A program made the translations under genes and the position numbers. This document shows positions 1-8,949 of a DNA stretch of 64,000 bases, one piece after another (the first letter of the stretch is position 1; each line of letters opens with the position of its first letter). The notes under the pieces were generated by a model. That model was given only the letters and a program-made list of their open reading frames with translations. It ran no database searches and was not told the origin of the DNA. Location: contig LATX02000215.1 in the NCBI GenBank assembly GCA_001466705.2, forward strand, positions 1 through 64,000, written 5' to 3'. The stretch comes from Moniliophthora roreri. Lineage: Eukaryota; Basidiomycota; Agaricomycetes; Agaricales; Marasmiaceae.

Positions 1-931
1 TTGCAGTAATTATGGGGGAGAAGGAAGAGGCTAAAAGCTGGTCAGTCGGTCATGTATGAAGAGACAGTTTGACATACATCAAACATGCACCATCTTGCCA
101 ACAAAGAGATAATGATATAATGAGCGTGCATCTGGAAGGGAATACGCCAGCAGTAAATTTTGTTGTTTGACGACAACACAAATTGATACACATACCACAA
201 GTCTCTGGTATGGCTACCATCGCTGACCACACTGACCACAGCTACCTAAGAAAGTCATCTTTTCTTCCTCCTCTTCCTCCTCTTCCTATCCAAGCTTCAA
301 TGCCTACGTCGTCAGCCCAAACTCAAAGCATGGATAATGGCCAAAACCTTGAAATACAAGAGTTCCGTCCATCTGGAAACAAAGGGATAGGAATATGATG
401 CAAGGGCAGGCGAAGTCGGACATGGGGGTTTGGTTGCGGACGGTCTCCGGCCAAATGAAAGTGATGAAAAAAAATTCTTCAGCTTTATATTGGTCGTCGT
501 AGGGTACAAGAGGACAGTAGTTAATGATGTTTCAAAAGCTAGACATAGATATTTAGTGATGGAGAAAGTATTGGAAAAAAAAACTGGGGCGCACCTGAAC
601 AAATTTTCCCTTGACGACGACTCCCGCAACGTTGAGGGCATTTGGGGCGATGACAAAGGTCGTGGGAGCGACGTTGACGTGGTGACGAGTCACAGCGGCG
701 GCAGGCAAAAGAACCACGAGGGATGATGAAAATTTTTGAATGGCGGTGATTTCCGAAAATGGGCCAGGAAGGACTTTGGCAGCGGTTGAGACTCGAGAGG
801 TGCGACTGGGGAGTTTATCTAGGAGCGACCGGGGTGCGCCCAAAAAACGCGGTTCTTGCAGCTGATCAGTCGCCATCTTTGACGTGATTGATGGCGGCTA
901 ATCAGCTGCATTGGGTGGGAACCAGAGGTGA
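1..931. repeat. 0.93 kb duplicated unit, copy 1
   Basis: This stretch matches 1094-2003 almost base for base, in the same orientation, with roughly 95 % identity by eye. Most differences are transitions at CpG, plus a few short indels. The right limit is sharp: both copies read through GGGAACCAGAGGTGA and then diverge. The left limit is beyond the window. I see no LTR or terminal inverted repeats, so it is probably a segmental duplication or two alleles placed in tandem, since a contig join (N at 966) lies between them. Confidence 0.8.
553..876 (-). CDS. hypothetical ORF in duplicated unit, copy 1
   Basis: An open frame of 107 codons starts at an ATG in good context. The first 40 or so residues (MATDQLQEPRFLGAPRSLLD and on) are shared with copy 2 at 1949. 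The two frames part at an 11 nt indel near position 712: copy 1 keeps a hydrophobic Ala/Val-rich stretch, copy 2 becomes Arg/Cys-rich. Possible donor sites follow but no exon structure is convincing. I recognise no family. A plus-strand frame also runs through the unit, so even the coding strand is uncertain. Confidence 0.25.
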   Translation of the reverse strand: MATDQLQEPRFLGAPRSLLDKLPSRTSRVSTAAKVLPGPFSEITAIQKFSSSLVVLLPAAAVTRHHVNVAPTTFVIAPNALNVAGVVVKGKFVQVRPSFFFQYFLHH

Positions 932-965
932 GTGGTCGCACTCCGTTTATCTATCAATTCTGAAG

Positions 966-966
966 N
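966..966. other. single-N contig join
   Basis: One N separates two pieces whose ends both carry the 0.93 kb unit. The true gap size is unknown. Confidence 0.9.
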
Positions 967-1093
967 CTGCATAAACTACATACATTCCTACTACATCTAC
1001 ATAGTTTCCTTCTTACCACTATGCCCTACCATATTATGATCATTTCCACTTGTACCCCTCTTCAGGTTACTTGATACTTCCTATCTAACAGGG

Positions 1094-2003
1094 TTGTGGT
1101 AATTATGGGGGAGAAGGAAGAGGCTAAAAGCTGGTCAGTCAGTCATGTACGAAGAGACAGTTTGACATACATCGAACATGCACCGTCTTGCCAACAAAGA
1201 GATAATGATACAATGAGCATGCATCTGGAAGGGAATACGCCAGCAGTAAATTTTGTTGTTTGACAACAACACGAATTGATACACATACCACAAGTCTCTT
1301 GTATGGCTACCATCCCTGACCACACTGACCACAGCTACCCAAGAAATTCATCTTTTCTTCCTCCTCTTCCTATCCAAGCTTCAATGCCTATGTCGTCAGC
1401 CCAAACTCAAAGCATGGATAATGGCCAAAACCTTGAAATACAAGTGTTCTGTCCATCTGGAAACAAAGGGATAGGAATATGATGCAAGGGTAGGCGAAGT
1501 CAGACATGGGGGTTTGGTTGTGGGCGGTCTCCGGCCAAATGAAAGTGATGAAAAAAAATTCTTCAGTTTTGTATTGGTCGTCATAGGGTACAAGAGGACA
1601 GTAGTTAATGATGTTTCAAAAGCTAGACATAGATATTTAGTGATGGAGAAAGTATTGGAAAAAAAAACTGGGGCGCACCTGAACAAATTTTCCCTCGACG
1701 ACGACTCCCGCAATGATGAGGGCATTTGGGACGATGACAAAGGCCGTGGGAGCGACGTTGACGTGGTGACGAGTCACAGCGGCGGCAGGCAAAAGACGAT
1801 GAAAATTTTTGAATGGCGGCGATTTCCGAAAATGGGCAAGGAAGGACTTTGGCAGCAGTCGAAACTCGAGAGGTGCGACTGGGGAGTTTATCTAGGAGCG
1901 ACCGGGGTGCGCCCAAAAAACGCGGTTCTTGCAGCTGATCAGTCGCCATCTTTGACGTGATTGATGGCGGCTAATCAGCTGCATTGGGTGGGAACCAGAG
2001 GTG
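1094..2003. repeat. 0.93 kb duplicated unit, copy 2
   Basis: Second copy of the unit at 1-931. Compared with copy 1 it lacks 11 nt near 1795 and one CTTCCTCCT repeat unit near 1368. The 160 bp between the N and this copy (967-1093) holds no feature I can name. Confidence 0.8.
1623..1949 (-). CDS. hypothetical ORF in duplicated unit, copy 2
   Basis: The frame opens with the same N-terminus as copy 1 at 876 and then changes frame because of the 11 nt difference. It ends after 108 codons in an Arg- and Cys-rich stretch that does not look like a conserved domain. At least one copy must therefore be broken, or the real gene lies on the other strand (an open plus-strand frame covers 1514-1960). 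No family recognised. Confidence 0.2.
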   Translation of the reverse strand: MATDQLQEPRFLGAPRSLLDKLPSRTSRVSTAAKVLPCPFSEIAAIQKFSSSFACRRCDSSPRQRRSHGLCHRPKCPHHCGSRRRGKICSGAPQFFFPILSPSLNIYV

Positions 2004-2004
2004 A

Positions 2005-2757
2005 TGACTCTTCCACAACGGATATCGGGTACGCCAGATGATCGATTCAACGCAAGCGGCATGATGTGTTACCGTGCGAGTACTAGGCGCAATAGCTCGG
2101 GGTCGGCATTGGTTCCAACCTCGTCTTCACTGCATGAGACCGACAAGTACCGGGTGCGGAAAGGGGAAACCTACCCGTCCCTGTCCTTCTAATCTTGTCT
2201 TTGGGCCGAGGGTTGGGATGAAGCTCCATCCCGCAAGATTGGTTCTCCGGACCGTAAACCACCTCGGAAGGTCAAGAAGCTGGAGTCGCTGGTGGCAGAG
2301 CGCAGAAGTCCCGGTCAGCTGCTTGGATGGCGTGAGAGGAGAAGTTCCTCTGTTCCGAGGTCCGTTCAAAGTTGTAAGTACAGGCGTCAGGGGTAGCAAT
2401 AGCCCCTTGACGAGGGCTTTCGCACTGGCAGGCGTGAAACTGCTGCCAGAATGCCTCACTAGCTGACCTCCCCCCAGCTGATGACAGGTCTCTATCTGGT
2501 CGACTGCAGCGGTGCGGAAGTCAGTGGTCTGTCCAACTACGCTTGGTTGGAACCTGGTATCGATCTCGTTCTTCGAACGGAGTCTGCTGTCAGATGCCGC
2601 ACCTTCCCGTAGTAGGCGGCGTGCCGAGCGCCGAGGCTCTTCGAAATTTCGTGGCGGCTACTTATTCCCAGTACAGACTCCGAGTACCAAGAGACAACTC
2701 ACAGCCCTCAAGATCAGGTCTTGAATTTGCGTCCATTGCTCCGTTTCGTGCGTAGCG
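2005..2757 (+). CDS. possible two-exon gene, basic protein, unknown
   Basis: The stretch near 2212-2372 reads as a Lys/Arg-rich exon (SPDRKPPRKVKKLESLVAER and on) and ends exactly at a GTAAGT donor at 2373. A CTAAT branch-like site and an AG precede it near 2190-2210. A second open stretch from about 2490 to 2755 follows an AG at 2487 and ends in TAG. The start codon is not clear. The protein would be small and basic, and I do not recognise it. The compositional bias alone could mislead, so confidence is low. Confidence 0.25.
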
Positions 2758-2759
2758 CG

Positions 2760-3539
2760 TGCCCGAGCTCATGTCAGCCACCGATATCCTACTCCGATTT
2801 CGATGGCGAGAGTTGGATGCTGTGTTATGATGATTGAATACAAGAATTTTCCTTGTAGTTCATCATTATCACGCTGTAAATGCGAATGTCTACACTTCAC
2901 AATAAAATCTAACGCCGTAGATGCTATACAGTACTCACAAAGTTGCTCTGCGCCCAAGCCTTCCCTCCTCCATCCAGGAAATACTAATAGCCGCTAATCA
3001 TTTTCTGAGTATCAAGTTCGTGCCTCCAGAGCGGTAAAAAATATGCGTACTGAGAACACTGAGCGTGTAGAGTATGCTTGACAAATTGAGCTCTTAGCAT
3101 GTCCGTGCAGGCCACCTTAACTTGGTATAGCCATCTTTAGGGCTCTGACTCGCTGAACGAAACAGTGATCAGCGCAGCTGAGACTGAGCGGGGTAATTCA
3201 CTCCAAAATACCCGTAAAAGTATTCTGCACCATTTTGGTCGCGAAAGAAGCGGTTGTCATGTGGCTGAGCACATTTATAATCGTTCGGGTTGTTCAAGCT
3301 GCTTATGCTTCCGGAAATCTAAATCAAAGACTGGTCTCCATGCTAATGATGATGAAATGCACCTGATGCTTCTGGAATGTTTATGCATCCTAATATTGAT
3401 CCACATATCGACCTCTTCTCGCATTCACGGACATCAACTGAGCCGCAAACTTGGTGATGAAGATTAACTCATCGGACGGAGCATCAGATTCAAAATGCCT
3501 CCATCATCCACGGCTTTGCTGTTCCATGGCTGGCGCAAG
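2760..3539. other. intergenic, splice-site-like fragments only
   Basis: No gene can be supported. On the minus strand a short stretch near 2940-2990 (GREGLGAEQL then GTGAGTA) resembles another at about 3970-4020 that is also followed by GTGAGTAC. This suggests degenerate duplicated exons. Nothing else stands out. Confidence 0.4.
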
Positions 3540-3904
3540 TTAGGTTTCAAAAGTATTCCTAAAGTAGGTCATTTCCGACACAATAAGCTGTCGCAGGCGA
3601 TAAAATATATCACGGTTTGCGACGAACTCGGTGCGGATACTGCGGAGGCGCTCAACGATGACGAGTGAGATCGACATATTGGCGATGAGGTTTCGCGCGT
3701 GCTGTGTCTGGCGAGGATGAGTGAAATGCACCTCAACTCGTGCACCGAATGTAGCTTCTATCCGACAACTAGCGCATGCCGAGGTACCGCAATTGTGCAT
3801 CAAGATTGATGGTGAGCCTCTAGGACCCCTTCCAGCCACCGGTAAAACGGGAACGTTTTTGTTGAATTCTTCATAGACGATGAAACTGTTCTCGATAAAA
3901 GAAT
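3540..3904 (-). CDS. terminal exon of an unidentified gene
   Basis: The minus strand is open for 121 codons from an AG acceptor at 3905-3906. That acceptor is preceded by a CTAAC branch site and a short pyrimidine run. The frame ends at the stop at 3540-3542. The protein sequence is balanced in composition and looks coding: it includes a Cys/Ala segment (CGTSACASCRIEAT) and a charged C-terminal part (LVIVERLRSIRTEFVANRD). I do not recognise a family. Upstream exons should lie at 3960-4200, where a GTGAGTAC donor is visible on this strand, but I could not assemble them. Confidence 0.4.
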
Positions 3905-4199
3905 CTTTCGGGTATAGGGTTTGTTAGATCCGAAGATTCTCGAGTTTATGATAGCGTTAGCTCAGGACATAGAGTACTCACGAAGCTGCTTTGAGGTCCA
4001 ATGCTCTCCTCCCTACTGAACCTAATCATGAGCTACTTCTGCTTTATTCACCTAATTCATCCCTCCGATTCTTTCTCGTTCCTGTTGTCTGCGGGGTGAG
4101 CTCAGTCTACCAAAGGATGCAGTAGGCTGGAGGTCTAAACATGCCAGCGAAGCATATCGAACTCACAAATGCCATCGCACTGAGATACCACCTCCACAG

Positions 4200-4945
4200 A
4201 CCAAACCTCCGATCGGAAACTTGAGATTTACTGTCCGTGAAACAGCCACAAAAGAGGAAAAAACAGTCGATGAAACGGGCTTAGTTGGATTCCTAGTAGG
4301 TTTGTCTTGGGAAAGATTGTATATTCTTTCCTGTGTTCCGCAATCAGGTCAATACTGACAATGATTATCTGTAACGTAACTCACTTGCGTTCAGTGTAAT
4401 TTCATGGCTTTTTTCTCGGACCAATAAACCAGCGTCTTAAGTAGAACTGAGAATGGAGGAGCATGGATCACGGTCTTGCCGCGTTAGCGTGGTGATGGCA
4501 GTGGCGACGGAATTAGAGTCCAGCAAATCAAGCTAATCAAATTACGTATTATCCACCTTTGTTGTTCCTTCGACCATTTCGATAGACCACGAAGAGTCGT
4601 TTTCTCGCTGTCAAAACTTGCTCAAAACATTGGGGCTATTGAAGGTAGAGAGTTCTATCATTGATATCGCAAGCTATTCTTTTTTGTCTGATTTTCCTTG
4701 TGGCTCTGCTGTGTCAATACCTATCAAAATTATGGAGGAGACGCTTGGACGCCGGAATAATTGAAACGGCCGACATTACTGCAATGATCGTGGACATCAC
4801 AAAGCCACTGATACAAGGCGCATAGCAGGCAGGTCCTGCTTAGTTTAAAAAGGCACACAAATCTCTCAGGACCTTCAGACATCGACCCTTTCAACTTTCC
4901 TTTCTTCAAATCCATCTTCTTTCAGCTTTTCATTGACACTACGTC
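4200..4945. promoter_or_regulatory. intergenic region and promoter of the 4946 gene
   Basis: No ORF worth calling. A TTTAAAA box at about 4842 and a CT-rich, A-poor leader at 4880-4945 immediately before the ATG are typical of fungal promoters. Confidence 0.35.
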
Positions 4946-5191
4946 ATGCTTTTCTCGACTCTCCTCGTTGCTGCTACCGCTGTCGGTCTTTCCGTACTCC
5001 CTGCATCTGGAAGGTCATTGAACCGGTATGATTCTGGACTTGTGGCATCTATACTGGCCCTTACTGATATTCATTGGGGCTATAGTTCCGTGGTAATTGA
5101 GCAACCTTCCAATGCCAACAATGCCAGTCTGTCTGGATTGTCTGGGATGCTACCTGATATTGGAATGGTCAGAGAGACTGCCGTCTTTTAG
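4946..5191 (+). CDS. small secreted protein, probably truncated by decay
   Basis: The first exon (4946-5025) encodes a clear secretion signal: a short polar N-terminus, a hydrophobic core (LLVAATAVGLSVL), then small residues PASG as the likely cleavage site. A 60 nt intron at 5026-5085 (GTATGA, CTTAC branch, TATAG) fits well. Its length is a multiple of three and it has no stop, so retention would still be in frame. The mature part is short and Asn/Ser-rich. A second strong acceptor (TTTTGATCCCCCAG, ending 5229) is followed by a Cys-rich exon (TCCSTGAPVCDPGCG near 5293-5338) that probably belonged to the same gene. The CpG-free block begins there, so the 3' part seems decayed. It resembles small secreted cysteine-rich proteins in general; no family is assigned. 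Confidence 0.5.
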   Translation: MLFSTLLVAATAVGLSVLPASGRSLNRYDSGLVASILALTDIHWGYSSVVIEQPSNANNASLSGLSGMLPDIGMVRETAVF

Positions 5192-5277
5192 GTCACATAG
5201 CTGACATCTTTCTTCTTTTGATCCCCCAGCATGGGCAAAGTCATGCCAATAAACAACCAGTAGTACTGAGCAGTGCC

Positions 5278-6787
5278 GTGTCAAATGGTCCACTCACCTG
5301 CTGCTCTACTGGTGCACCTGTTTGTGACCCTGGGTGTGGGTATTTATTCCTTTGTAATTCAACTGCTGGGGTTCAAGCTAACTCCTGTGATTTCCAGGCT
5401 AAATTATCACACTCTGGTCTCTTTTGGCTCATTCCCAAAGAGGCAAGAGAGCAAGGTCTCCATGTGACTGCTGAAATATGTGCTTCCAACTATTTTTTAT
5501 CCACTATAATATTTATTAGTGCCAAACTAATTTACTTAGTCATCTGGCTCAAGTCCTACTTGATTCCTACCATACTACCACACACCTAATACAGAATATT
5601 TTGTTGCTATATTGATATCAGTGTGAATTCCAGACTGTCTCTTCAGAGATGCCTCTGAACTTGTTCCAATAGTGTGAGAACTTACTTTTCTTGTGGTCAG
5701 AACTCAAGGAATGTGGTTGGTTGATGGTACTCACCTACTTGTTCACACTTGGGCAAGAGAATCATGCACCATATATAATAACCCTATAGCCTTGCTGGTT
5801 AACCAGGATCAACAAATATTGATGAGTACTCATCTTGGGTCAAAGATTGATATTTTTATAAGTACTTTCCACTTATCAGCAAGTTTATTGTCCTACTTTC
5901 ATAAGCATCCAACCTAATCCACATCATGTGCATCTGCAAAGAACCTTGAGTATCAAATGGGTTACAGACTGAAATACATTCCTATTTGAGCCATTGACAG
6001 CAGTTTTAAATGCTGCAAGGACCTGTAATGAGTTGGGTCATTTGGCCACTCACTGGCAGGATTGGAATGGGAGTTTTTGGAGGGTTGGAATGGAAACAGA
6101 GTGTGTAGAAATGATTAGACCCCCAGGATGTCCTAGCCCAACAGAGGATTCTGCAGACTATGAGGCACACCTAGAATAGATAGAAGGGACTCTGACAAGC
6201 AGAACACAAGTCTAGGAGTTGGTGAGTATTGTAGGGAACATAGCACAACTGGAAATGCAGAGAAACAGACATAGTAAGCAGTACTCAAGCTAGAGTCTTG
6301 AAACAGGGCCAGAAGGCAAACTTGATATATTAACAACTAGCTAAGAATCATTACAAAAACTGACAGGAAGTTATAACATTAATAGAACAGTAAGTAGCAC
6401 AATATACACCTAATGCAATGGTATATATTGGATAGTACTGGCATTGATATACTCTAGAGGTGTCCATGCATGTAATCTCAGAAGAATCACATTTTTACCA
6501 GTACAAAAGAGTACACTGAGATGAGTTTGATGCCATGTGCTGCTGATAGTTGAACTATCAAGTTGAAAAGATGCTTTGAGATAATGATAGACTATAAGAA
6601 ACTGCAGTGATATTATGCTAGTGCTTTAAGCTAGACCATATCCATTAGCAAAAACCATGTAGTGCTATAATGAGTTCTCTGGGGTTTATAATTGACCTGC
6701 AGGGTATTATGACCCTTAAAACCAGTCATAACCCCCACAAACCAGGCCACAACCAGGTTACAATCCCCCTGGAGCTAGGTTATAGCA
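5278..6787. other. CpG-free AT-rich relic block, left half
   Basis: Reading line by line I find no CG dinucleotide here, while TG and CA are common. No intact ORF is present. Its continuation is 13695-19850; element 1 was inserted between the two halves. Confidence 0.75.
6783..6787. repeat. target-site duplication TAGCA (left)
   Basis: Matches 13695-13699 directly outside the other LTR. Confidence 0.95.
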
Positions 6788-7419
6788 TGTTACGTTACTT
6801 GCACAGCAACGACAACAACTCAACAACCACTATGACATAGCAGCACTAAGTTGACAAAAGGAGCAAGTTCGAGTTCGAGTTCTCTAGCTTTCGCTAAAGT
6901 TCTGAGAGTTCGGTCAATGTGAGCAAGAGTTTCAAAGGATTAACCAGGTCAAGCTGAGGTAGCTTAGACCTGCAATCTATCTACTTATACAACGATTGTA
7001 GTCTACTAGTTGCATACAAACTGCTAGTGCGACATTGTTTGTTTAGTAAACAGAGTGTGCCTTTGACGACATGATAACTAGAAATATGACATCAGAACTG
7101 ATGTTGAGGAAGTAAAAATAAATATAATGATACAATAACCGATGTCAGCAGTGACATCAGATCATAAATAGAAAGAGAAAGAAACGAATAGAATAATGAT
7201 ATCATACTGATGTCATGTATGACATAGTGATGACATCTTAAATAGAGAGGAAGGCATGAAGTCGGAAAAGGGAACTGGGAAGGTGGATATGTCCAGATGT
7301 CAATGAGAAGCATAGGTGAAAAGGAGAAAACTAGCGCTCAAAGGCGCTAAAATGTCAAAGCAGGAAATAGAAAGAAAGAAAGAAGGAAAAAGATGGTCTG
7401 TCTGTGTCCAACTGTAACA
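6788..7419 (-). repeat. 3' LTR of element 1
   Basis: TG...CA limits, 632 bp. Compared with 13063-13694 it has CA where the other copy has CG at two sites, plus two further transitions. An 11 bp bulged stem at 6945-6972 and a TATA box on the minus strand at 6984-6989 are described with the 5' LTR. A GAAAGAAAGAAAG microsatellite lies near 7370. Confidence 0.95.
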
Positions 7420-7430
7420 TTACCCCCGTC
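7420..7430 (-). promoter_or_regulatory. polypurine tract of element 1
   Basis: On the minus strand GACGGGGGTAA directly abuts the 3' LTR. Elements 2 and 3 have GAGGGGGTAA in the same place. This is the expected primer for plus-strand DNA synthesis. Confidence 0.75.
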
Positions 7431-7442
7431 TTACCTTTGAAC

Positions 7443-8525
7443 TTACACGTTCAAAGCTATCGGCTGTCCTCCTATAAGCCATTCGCCCTGCCATTGAGGT
7501 TCTCTCAGTTCTCTTATCTCTGTCTCTCGATCTATTCTTCTGAATACTCTCGGTCCTTCTGGAGAACCCATGTCAACCACGATCCCATCTCCTAGCGGTG
7601 GATCTTGAGGTCGTTCATTGTTCCCTGTTTCCATAGTTGGCATCGTCCCACGTGGTATCATGTCTGCAATCGTCGTCAAGAGTCGATGTACCGCTGGTAT
7701 CGTTTCGTCCCACAGTTCTCGTAGACCTTCTTCTGTCCCTACAATATCCAGAGAGATAGCCAGCTTTATGAGTGTTGCAAACCGGGCAGACATAGTCCAT
7801 ACAGTCGACGGCGCAGTGGTCTCCCAGTTTGCACACAGGACACTCAATTCTTGGTGAACCTCGTCGAGCAACACCGTAGTATGCGTTATAGGATCGTTTG
7901 ATGTCGTTTCGATTAGTGAAGCCCTGTCATCCAGCTCCGCGTCCTCGTCGTCCCACACCGACACGATAGGGACGTTGGGTGTCTGGGTTGATGGGGATAA
8001 TGGGGGAGGGAAGGAGTACGGGGTTCGGGAGTTCTGGAGAAAGCCTTGCTGTCTTGAATGTTCTCCTGGAGGGTTCAGTCGAACTGGAAGAGGCGGCGGG
8101 GAGTTCATAGCTGGGAGACATTGCAGGTGGGGTAGTAGGTGGGGAGACATCAGGGAATTTTGCGGCTCTTCCGCTGGCGTTGGAGACATCTGAGTCGTCA
8201 CTTTGGGTGTCGTCTGTAATGGGGAATGGATCGGGGTAGAGAAGGGTTCACTGGTCGGCAGGTAAACTGCTGACGCCCGCGAGGGAAGTTGGGCTTCTTC
8301 TGCTGGTAGACGCATCCATGCGTCTGGTTGAGTGGGTCTGGGGGATAGAGGAGGAGGGGATTGGGGTCTGAACCACTCCAATACATCGCTGTCTAAGCTG
8401 GAGGAGGAACTGGCCCTTGGAGATCTCAGTTGCTCGTTTGAGACCTCTTTGATGGGCGATAACCTTTCGGAGGAAGGCTGGGTCGTTGGGGCTGACGTCC
8501 TCGTCTGTAGCGAAGCAATCTCCAT
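7443..8525 (-). CDS. element 1 ORF B, open frame overlapping ORF A
   Basis: A 360-codon frame without stops lies between pol and the 3' LTR, in the +1 frame relative to ORF A. The N-terminal two thirds are Pro/Ser-rich. The C-terminal third has a predicted helical region (SVLCANWETTAPSTVWTMSA then LAISLDIVGTEEGLRELWDE) that matches ORF B of elements 2 and 3 in order and spacing: LCA(N/D)W, LA(I/T), EGL, GTM. The part after the end of ORF A (7443-7614) is coded by this frame alone. It stays open although pol and ORF A of the same element carry many stops. No known domain recognised. Translation could start at its own ATG or by frameshift from ORF A. Confidence 0.55.
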   Translation of the reverse strand: MEIASLQTRTSAPTTQPSSERLSPIKEVSNEQLRSPRASSSSSLDSDVLEWFRPQSPPPLSPRPTQPDAWMRLPAEEAQLPSRASAVYLPTSEPFSTPIHSPLQTTPKVTTQMSPTPAEEPQNSLMSPHLLPHLQCLPAMNSPPPLPVRLNPPGEHSRQQGFLQNSRTPYSFPPPLSPSTQTPNVPIVSVWDDEDAELDDRASLIETTSNDPITHTTVLLDEVHQELSVLCANWETTAPSTVWTMSARFATLIKLAISLDIVGTEEGLRELWDETIPAVHRLLTTIADMIPRGTMPTMETGNNERPQDPPLGDGIVVDMGSPEGPRVFRRIDRETEIRELREPQWQGEWLIGGQPIALNV

Positions 8526-8928
8526 CAGGATCTGTATCGGGAAGGATCACATGAAGCGGTAAGTTTGCGATGTCAAGAGATGGATGTGGTACTGCAATAG
8601 CCCCTGTTACAGTGAAACTGTCGTCGTCTACAATGTGTTGGGCTAGCATGCCCATGTGTCAGTCTAATCTGGTCACGTTCTCTAGTAATTGTCGTCGTTG
8701 TCCTCGAAGAAAGAGAAGACAGCCATAGAGGGCTCAGTTCCTCTCACTGCTGGCGTCAGTCGCAGTCGTCATTTCTTCATTGTAATGTTCGCTGTTCAGC
8801 AGGTAGAGCAGTTCGAATGTGGAAGGGTGGAAGGGTTCAGTGTGGACAACGTCGTCTGGGAGGACTTGGACTGGGGGGTTGAAGGGAGGAAGGCCAGTTC
8901 GGACTGATGGGTTGGTATAGGAAGACAT
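7615..8928 (-). pseudogene. element 1 ORF A, zinc-knuckle protein with nonsense codons
   Basis: The frame begins with ATG at 8928, eight codons after the last pol stop and in the pol frame. Its N-terminal part (residues 30-60, ending FELLYLLNSEHYNEEM) aligns with ORF A of element 2, and FLRGQR recurs just beyond the first stop. TGA codons interrupt it at 8734-8736, 8659-8661, 8248-8250 and 7927-7929. Near 7850-7760 it encodes CPVCKLGDHCAVDC, a CX2CX4HX4C knuckle. A second, imperfect knuckle follows (CPVCNTHKAGYLSGYC), with Tyr where element 2 has His. The product would be a nucleic-acid-binding, Gag-like protein located after pol. Confidence 0.65.
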
Positions 8929-8949
8929 GTTTCGGTAGGGGAATGGGGA

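Noticed and set aside
1514..1960. 148-codon plus-strand ORF in the duplicated unit
   Set aside because: Closed in copy 1 by the 11 nt difference; biased composition; kept only as an alternative.
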